This document shows, in pieces, positions 59,408 to 64,000 of a stretch of DNA of 64,000 nt (position 1 is its first letter; each line of letters opens with the position of its first letter). The stretch is from positions 1 to 64,000 of the forward strand of contig NZ_JAMTCR010000003.1 in NCBI RefSeq assembly GCF_024171945.1. Direction: 5' to 3'. The notes beneath the pieces are model-generated. The model did no database searches. It saw only the letters and a list, made by a program, of their open reading frames with translations, and was not told where the DNA came from. A program made the translations under genes and the position numbers. Source of the stretch: Actinokineospora globicatena. Its GTDB lineage: Bacteria; Actinomycetota; Actinomycetes; Mycobacteriales; Pseudonocardiaceae.

Positions 59408-60622
59408 TCAGCCCACGTTGAGCGTCAGGCCGTAGTACGAGAGCGCGTCACTGAGCGGCTGGAAGTACGAGGACTTGCCGCTCTGGTTGCCGCCGTTGAA
59501 GGTGCACTGCTGGCCGGTCGGGCCACCGGAGGTCATGCCCTGGGCCTGGTTGCCGGAGATGTAGGCACCGCCGCTGTCGCCGCCCATGGTGCAGACCGAG
59601 GAGCTGGCCAGGCCGCGGACCACGGTGTCCGGGCCGCCGTTCTGGTCGGTGTAGGTGACCGTCACGTTGTAGGCCTTGATGGTGCCGCAGGTCCAGCCGG
59701 TGGTGGCGCCGGACTTGCAGATCGACGAGCCGACCGAGGCCTTGGTGCCGCCGCGCACCGCCGGGTTGGTGGTGGCGCCCCAGGTGCCGACCGTGGTGGC
59801 GATCGAGTTACCCGAGTTGATCTTGGCGACGCCCATGTCCACGCTGCTGCTGCCCAGCGCGAAGCGGGTGGCGGTGCCCTTGGCGAAGGCCGAGCCGTTG
59901 AAGTACAGCGACGGCAGGCCCGCGACGCAGTGGCCCGCGCTGACCAGGTACTGCGTGCCGGAGGAGTTGCGGGCACCGAAGCCGACCGAGCAGTAGCCGC
60001 TGCCGCCGTTGATGTTCATCTTGCTGCCCGGGTACACCGTGGCCTGGGTCTCGAGCCGCTGCCCGGTGCTGACGACCTTGACGGCGCCGCCGAGCTTGGC
60101 CGCCTCGGCGAGGAACGCCTTGGCCTGCGGCTTCGCCGCGTCCGACACCTCGACCGTGACCACGTCAGCGGCCAGGTCGACGCTCCACGAGGCCACACCG
60201 GCTGGCACCTGCCTGCTGGCGGCGGCGTCGAGCCGCGCCTGGACCCGGTTGAGCTCGGCCTCGCCGCGGGCGGGGGTGCGCACGGCGAGACCGGCCGAAC
60301 GGGCCCGGGCCGCCGACGAGGCGTCGGTGGTGTTGACCGTGAGGTTGCCGCTCGCGTCGACGAAGGCACCGTCAACGCGCAGGCCGCCGCGGGTCAGGTC
60401 GGTCAGCTTCTGCTGCTGGTCGGCCTCCCGGTCCAGCCGCGCGACCGCCGCGCGCTCGTCGATGCCCAGCGTCTTGGCCAGCACCGAGACCATCTCCGGC
60501 TGGTACTTCGGCTGCTGCGGCTGGGCCGCGCCCGCCGAGGACCCGGTTGCCCACAGCACCGCGGGGACGACGGCGCTCACCGCGATGCCCGCGATCAGGC
60601 TCTTGCGGAGGTTGATTGCCAT
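59408..60622 (-). CDS. Streptogrisin/alpha-lytic-type S1 serine protease
   Basis: A 404-residue secreted preproenzyme. ATG 60622 follows GGAAAGG. Signal 'SLIAGIAVSAVVPAVLWATG' precedes a ~185-residue alpha-lytic-type propeptide ('YQPEMVSVLAKTLGIDERAA', 'ASWSVDLAADVVTVEVSDAA'). The mature domain shows His in 'YLVSAGHCVAGL', Asp in 'SSSVDMGVAKI' and Ser in 'CTMGGDSGGAYISGNQ', with paired Cys residues. The long pro-region acts as a folding catalyst in this family. Lone gene. Confidence 0.93.
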   Translation of the reverse strand: MAINLRKSLIAGIAVSAVVPAVLWATGSSAGAAQPQQPKYQPEMVSVLAKTLGIDERAAVARLDREADQQQKLTDLTRGGLRVDGAFVDASGNLTVNTTDASSAARARSAGLAVRTPARGEAELNRVQARLDAAASRQVPAGVASWSVDLAADVVTVEVSDAAKPQAKAFLAEAAKLGGAVKVVSTGQRLETQATVYPGSKMNINGGSGYCSVGFGARNSSGTQYLVSAGHCVAGLPSLYFNGSAFAKGTATRFALGSSSVDMGVAKINSGNSIATTVGTWGATTNPAVRGGTKASVGSSICKSGATTGWTCGTIKAYNVTVTYTDQNGGPDTVVRGLASSSVCTMGGDSGGAYISGNQAQGMTSGGPTGQQCTFNGGNQSGKSSYFQPLSDALSYYGLTLNVG

Positions 60623-60886
60623 AAACCGTGCCTTTCCTGACCGGGTTCGACACGCGCAGGGGGGGGAATGTGGCGAATGACTGGCTTTCACACATTCCCA
60701 GTATGTCGATCCCCGGGCGATCGGGGGGACGCCCGATCGCTGGAAATGCACTCTCCTACTAGTTCCACGCCGCCGACAAGACCCGCGCTGGAACGGTTTT
60801 TCACAGACAGCGGACCCGTCTCTGAATACACAGAAAGGGCCGCCTGCTCGGCGACCCCTCCCGGCGCTCGGATGCGCGCACCCGGC

Positions 60887-61039
60887 TCAGAACACCAGCA
60901 CCGCCAGCAGGATCAGGGCCAGCGCGACCGCGACGATGGTGGGGATCAGCGCGGGCGAGCGGCGGTAGTGGCTCTGCACGGAGGTCGTGCGGAACCAACT
61001 ACCCGGCAACCGACGACGGTGCTGCTGTACCCGAGGCAT
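60887..61039 (-). CDS. 50-residue single-helix membrane protein
   Basis: A short reading frame from ATG 61039, with GGGAG six nt upstream, to TGA at 60887. The basic N-terminus 'MPRVQQHRRRLPG' and 'SHYRRSPAL' is followed by one hydrophobic helix, 'IPTIVAVALALILLAVLVF', that runs to the end. Base 3 of codons is mostly G/C and the ribosome site is good, which favours a real gene. No homology recognised. Possibly a small regulator of a membrane complex; divergent from the amyloid-motif protein gene. Confidence 0.55.
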   Translation of the reverse strand: MPRVQQHRRRLPGSWFRTTSVQSHYRRSPALIPTIVAVALALILLAVLVF

Positions 61040-61253
61040 CTGCTACTCCCAACCCGTTGCGTCCCGTGCTTCGAGACTCCTGTCGAACACGATCACCCCT
61101 CATGTACCACCGCTCGCGGTGGATCACACATACCGCTCGTGCCGGGCACGGCCGAATGCCGCCGACAATGCGCGGGCACATTCCCGGACGTCCTGGTCCG
61201 CGCGTTCGCGGTGGGTGGGACCATGGTCGTCCGGGGACGGTGGAGGGGGATTC

Positions 61254-62585
61254 GTGGCGGACAGGGCAACGCGGGCGCGGCGGGCCGGGTGGGTGGCGTT
61301 GGCGGCCGGGGCAGGCGCGTGGGCGCTGGTCAAGTTCGACGTGTTCGCGGGCGTGGACCACCCGTTGGTCCCGGTGCTCAAAGCGCTGAGCACCGGCGTG
61401 GCGATCCTGGGCCTGGTCGTGTGCGCCGCCGCCCTGGTCGTGGTCGCCAAGTCGCGCCGCCCGCCGGGTGCCACCGAGGAGTCGGGTGCCGTCGGCGAGC
61501 CGGGTGCCGTCGGACCGGGCAACGCGGTGTCCGGCCAGGTGGGCGGGTCCGTGCTCCAGGCGAACACCATCAACGGCCCGGTGACCATGTCGACGCCGCT
61601 GCCGCTGTGGATCCGGCTGGCGGTGGCCTTCGTGGTCGTCGCGGTGCTGGCCGTCGGCGTCCTGTCGGTGGTCGTGCTGACCGCCTCGGAGGAGGACCCC
61701 GACTTGCGGGCTGTCACCACCGTGAGCTTCGGCCACTGCGCGGGCGGGTGGGTGGTCCCCACGCCGCCGGGCCAGTTGCCGATCGAGGACCGCCCGGAGG
61801 GTGCGGTGCAGGCCGATCAGGGCGAGGTCTTGGTGACCCTGCAGGGTTCCCTGCCCGCCGCCGTGGTGCTGCAGTCCATGCGCGCGGAGGTGGTGTCCCG
61901 CAAGCCCGCCGCGACCGGTGTGCGGCTGGAGACGCCGTGCGAGGCCGACGTCATCCCCCGCAGCTTCGGCGTGGACCTCACCAGGGACAACTCGGTCGCG
62001 TTCGGCATCCCCGGCGCCGACGGCGGTGAGAAGGTCCCGGCGCCGAGGTTCCCCTTCCAGGTCAACGAGTCCGAAGTGGAGCAGTTCGTGATCAAGCCGA
62101 ACGTGTCCACCGACGAGGTCGAGTGGCGGCTGCGGATCACCTGGACCTCCGGCACCCGCCGCGGCGAGACCGTGGTCGACGACAACGGCCGCCCGTTCCG
62201 CACCACCGGCACGACGGCCGTGAGCGCCAACTACTGCGCCGACCTCCGGATTCCCGCGTGGACCCCGCCGGGGGAGTACTGCCCTCCGCTGAAGACGCCC
62301 ACGCAGGCCGGCTTCACCGGGGCGTGGACAGGTTCGGGGACGTTGACCTTCACCGACGACGGCACGGCTGTCTGGGCGACCGGCGGGGGAGAGGCCCGGA
62401 TCCGCCTGCTGTCGGTCGACGGGCACGACCGGGCCACCGCCGACGTGGTCGCCAGCACGACCCCGGACATCGACGTGGGCGACCGGCTCCGGCTGAACCT
62501 CGCCTACGACAAGGCAAGCGTGCGCGGCCTCACCCAACTCGGCGCGGAGATGCTGTGGTGCAGGCCCGGCGCCCCCTGCCAGTGA
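61254..62585 (+). CDS. Membrane protein with RHIM/BASS-like motif, neighbour of an NB-ARC gene
   Basis: A 443-residue protein. GTG 61254 follows GGAGGGGGA. Two hydrophobic helices near the N-terminus ('GWVALAAGAGAWALVKF', 'STGVAILGLVVCAAALVVVA') lead to a cytosolic loop with 'GNAVSGQVGGSVLQANTI' then 'NGPVTM', very like the motif in the protein at 8286-9194 ('NAVTGSVGGALVQAGTV'). A third helix, 'LAVAFVVVAVLAVGVLSVVV', is followed by ~300 outward-facing residues of beta-rich sequence ending in a lipocalin- or Ig-like 'GFTGAWTGSGTLTFTDDGTA'. It lies 281 nt before an NB-ARC gene that itself begins with a RHIM-like stretch, so the two may signal to each other by motif templating. Confidence 0.75.
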   Translation: MADRATRARRAGWVALAAGAGAWALVKFDVFAGVDHPLVPVLKALSTGVAILGLVVCAAALVVVAKSRRPPGATEESGAVGEPGAVGPGNAVSGQVGGSVLQANTINGPVTMSTPLPLWIRLAVAFVVVAVLAVGVLSVVVLTASEEDPDLRAVTTVSFGHCAGGWVVPTPPGQLPIEDRPEGAVQADQGEVLVTLQGSLPAAVVLQSMRAEVVSRKPAATGVRLETPCEADVIPRSFGVDLTRDNSVAFGIPGADGGEKVPAPRFPFQVNESEVEQFVIKPNVSTDEVEWRLRITWTSGTRRGETVVDDNGRPFRTTGTTAVSANYCADLRIPAWTPPGEYCPPLKTPTQAGFTGAWTGSGTLTFTDDGTAVWATGGGEARIRLLSVDGHDRATADVVASTTPDIDVGDRLRLNLAYDKASVRGLTQLGAEMLWCRPGAPCQ

Positions 62586-62866
62586 TCAGCGCTGTCCGGG
62601 TGGACGTGGTGCACGGGGGAACCACGGTTCACTGCGTACCCGTTGGTCGTGGTGATCGTGGGTTCGGTGGACATGTACTAGGGCTCGCGCGGTTGAGCCG
62701 ATTTTCCGTTGCCCGGCGGAATCGAATATCGCGCCAAAGGGCATTGACTCGCCGCGCCAAATGGCACACAGGTGCGGCGTGTATCGGACGATCCGTGGCG
62801 ATCCCCGGCGCTGTCGGTTGATTTGTGGTCTGCTGTTCGTGGCACCCCACGGCGAGCGGGGGGAAC

Positions 62867-64000
62867 ATGCACGACGACGGTTCCACGGTCCAGCCCGTCT
62901 ACCACAACGACGCGGGTGGGTCTTCCGGTCCGGTGATCCAGTTGGGCTCGATCACCGGGTCGCTGCACGTCCACACGACTGGTGGGGTTACCGCGGCGGT
63001 TCCGCGGCAACTGCCTGCCGCGCCTGTCCGGTTCATCAATCGGCGGGTAGAGCTAGCGGAGCTGACTGACCCTGCCGCGCTTGGTTTGGCGGTAGTGACG
63101 GGTTCTGGCGGTATGGGCAAGACCTCGCTGGCGTTGCGGTGGGCCTACCAGCAACTCAACCGTTTCCCCGACGGTCAGCTCTACGTCGACATGCGTGGCT
63201 TCGCGCCTTACGAGCAACCTGTGTCCGCCGCTCGTGCGCTGCGCGGGTTCCTCGGCGCGCTCGGGGTGAGTGAGGACAGCCAGCCCTCTGACGTCGAGTC
63301 CCAGGCGTCGACCTTCCGCAGCCTGGTCGCCGGGAAGCGGTTGCTGGTCCTGGTGGACAACGTGCGGCACTGCGGCGACGTCGTGCGGCTGCTGCCCGGG
63401 AGCCCGACCTGCACGGTGGTGGTGACCAGCCGGTTCCACCTCGCCGAGTTGATCGCGAAGGGTGCGCGGATCGTGGATCTGGACGTGCTGACCGACGACC
63501 AGGTGGTCGCCCTGCTCACCGAGCGGGTCGGGCGCCCGCGCCTGGACGCCGAACCCGCGGCGGTCGCCGAGCTGGTGCGCTACTGCGCGGGCCTCCCGCT
63601 CGCCGTCAGCATCCTGGCCGCGCGGATCGTGACCCAGCCCGCCCAGTCGTTGGCGGAGTTGGCCGACGAACTGCGGGAGGACGCCGACCGCCTCGACGGG
63701 TTCGACACCGGTGACCTGTCGTTGAGCCTGCGCGCGGTGCTCGCCTGTTCCACGCAGTCGCTGGACCCGGCGGCGGCCAGGGTGTTCCGGCTGCTCGGCG
63801 CCGCGCCGTGCGCCGACATCGGGCTCGACTCGGTGCTGGTGCTCACCGGCCATCCCAAGTCCCGTGCCCGGTCGCTGCTGCGCACGCTCGAAGCCGCGCA
63901 CCTAGTCCGCCAACACGCCCCCGGCCGCTACCGGATGCACGACCTCGTCCGGCTCTATGCAGGCGGCCTTACCCCCGTCGACGACGCTGACACCACCGCA
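62867..64000 (+). CDS. NB-ARC (STAND) protein with N-terminal RHIM-like motif (3' truncated)
   Basis: Open from ATG 62867 (GGGGGG six nt upstream) to the window edge; 378 codons are visible. Residues ~19-34, 'GPVIQLGSITGSLHVH', have the V-I-Q-L-G core of RHIM/BASS-type amyloid motifs. NB-ARC follows: P-loop 'AVVTGSGGMGKTSLALRWAY', kinase-2 'GKRLLVLVDNVRH', 'VVVTSRFHL' and 'CAGLPLAVSILAARI', with a winged-helix-like 'RYRMHDLVRLYA' at the end. There is no SARP DNA-binding domain, so unlike the two AfsR-type proteins this is a sensor or switch, not a classical activator. TPR or other sensor repeats are expected beyond the edge. Confidence 0.85.
   Translation, partial: MHDDGSTVQPVYHNDAGGSSGPVIQLGSITGSLHVHTTGGVTAAVPRQLPAAPVRFINRRVELAELTDPAALGLAVVTGSGGMGKTSLALRWAYQQLNRFPDGQLYVDMRGFAPYEQPVSAARALRGFLGALGVSEDSQPSDVESQASTFRSLVAGKRLLVLVDNVRHCGDVVRLLPGSPTCTVVVTSRFHLAELIAKGARIVDLDVLTDDQVVALLTERVGRPRLDAEPAAVAELVRYCAGLPLAVSILAARIVTQPAQSLAELADELREDADRLDGFDTGDLSLSLRAVLACSTQSLDPAAARVFRLLGAAPCADIGLDSVLVLTGHPKSRARSLLRTLEAAHLVRQHAPGRYRMHDLVRLYAGGLTPVDDADTTA

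Noticed and set aside
60801-60998. A 65-codon minus-strand frame
   Set aside because: It overlaps the better-supported 50-codon membrane protein in another frame and has Arg/Pro-rich composition without a ribosome site.
1-64000. Secondary-metabolite cluster, prophage or integrated element
   Set aside because: Despite SARP regulators there are no PKS, NRPS, terpene or RiPP core genes, and no integrase, att duplication or phage structural genes are visible.

Overview
This 64 kb window is high-GC, densely coding DNA from an actinomycete. Abundant GTG starts, two AfsR/SARP-type regulators, Tat- and Sec-exported hydrolases, a DtxR/IdeR iron box, sugar-ABC permeases without their own ATPase and many secreted beta-rich proteins suggest the Pseudonocardiales (Actinokineospora, Saccharothrix or Lentzea-like). 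Genus level is inference. I see no tRNA, rRNA, CRISPR array, integrase or insertion sequence.

Layout. 1-3057: the 3' part of an effector resembling those of extracellular contractile injection systems (eCIS), followed directly by a candidate immunity gene. 3181-4261: a CmcJ-like oxygenase and the wreck of a methyltransferase. 9194-4301 (minus strand): four closely packed genes. They encode a membrane protein with an amyloid-signalling-like (RHIM/BASS-type) motif, a lipoprotein, a fusion of a caspase-like protease to a complete FtsZ-like GTPase, and an AlkZ-family winged-helix protein. 9385-20716: MFS transporter, secreted lamin-tail protein, a SipW-type signal peptidase fused to four LamG domains, an ATP-binding LuxR regulator and a subtilisin with a P-domain. 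20806-33410: KAP NTPase, secreted proteins, iron-boxed fprA, a methyltransferase and a sugar ABC importer. 33463-41042 (minus): two cell-wall hydrolases sharing a novel repeat, then an operon of a LMW phosphatase-like protein, a ceramidase-like protein and GH89. Both operons carry the same three-unit 11-bp direct-repeat operator exactly 54 nt before the first start codon. 41662-51379: two SARP/NB-ARC/TPR regulators around a Stv-like gene and a TetR/epimerase operon. 51510-54464: two secreted hydrolases with nearly identical five-unit repeat arrays. 54519-62585: EF-G paralogue, SDR, XRE regulator, streptogrisin-like protease, a micro-membrane protein and a second RHIM/BASS-like membrane protein. 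62867-end: an NB-ARC STAND protein with a RHIM-like N-terminus, cut by the window edge.

Most notable. The caspase-FtsZ fusion keeps the caspase His/Cys dyad and the tubulin GGGTGTG motif, but the FtsZ T7 loop has lost its catalytic Asn/Asp/Asp. It may therefore bind GTP and assemble without normal turnover. With three amyloid-motif proteins in the window, one in the same operon and two beside each other with an NB-ARC sensor, I infer conflict or regulated-cell-death circuitry. A second theme is cell-wall and envelope hydrolysis: two hydrolase pairs with their own repeat families, and a shared response-regulator-like operator.

A family of five intergenic repeats joins a GC-rich core to a perfect DnaA box (TTATCCACA) and is dispersed over the window.
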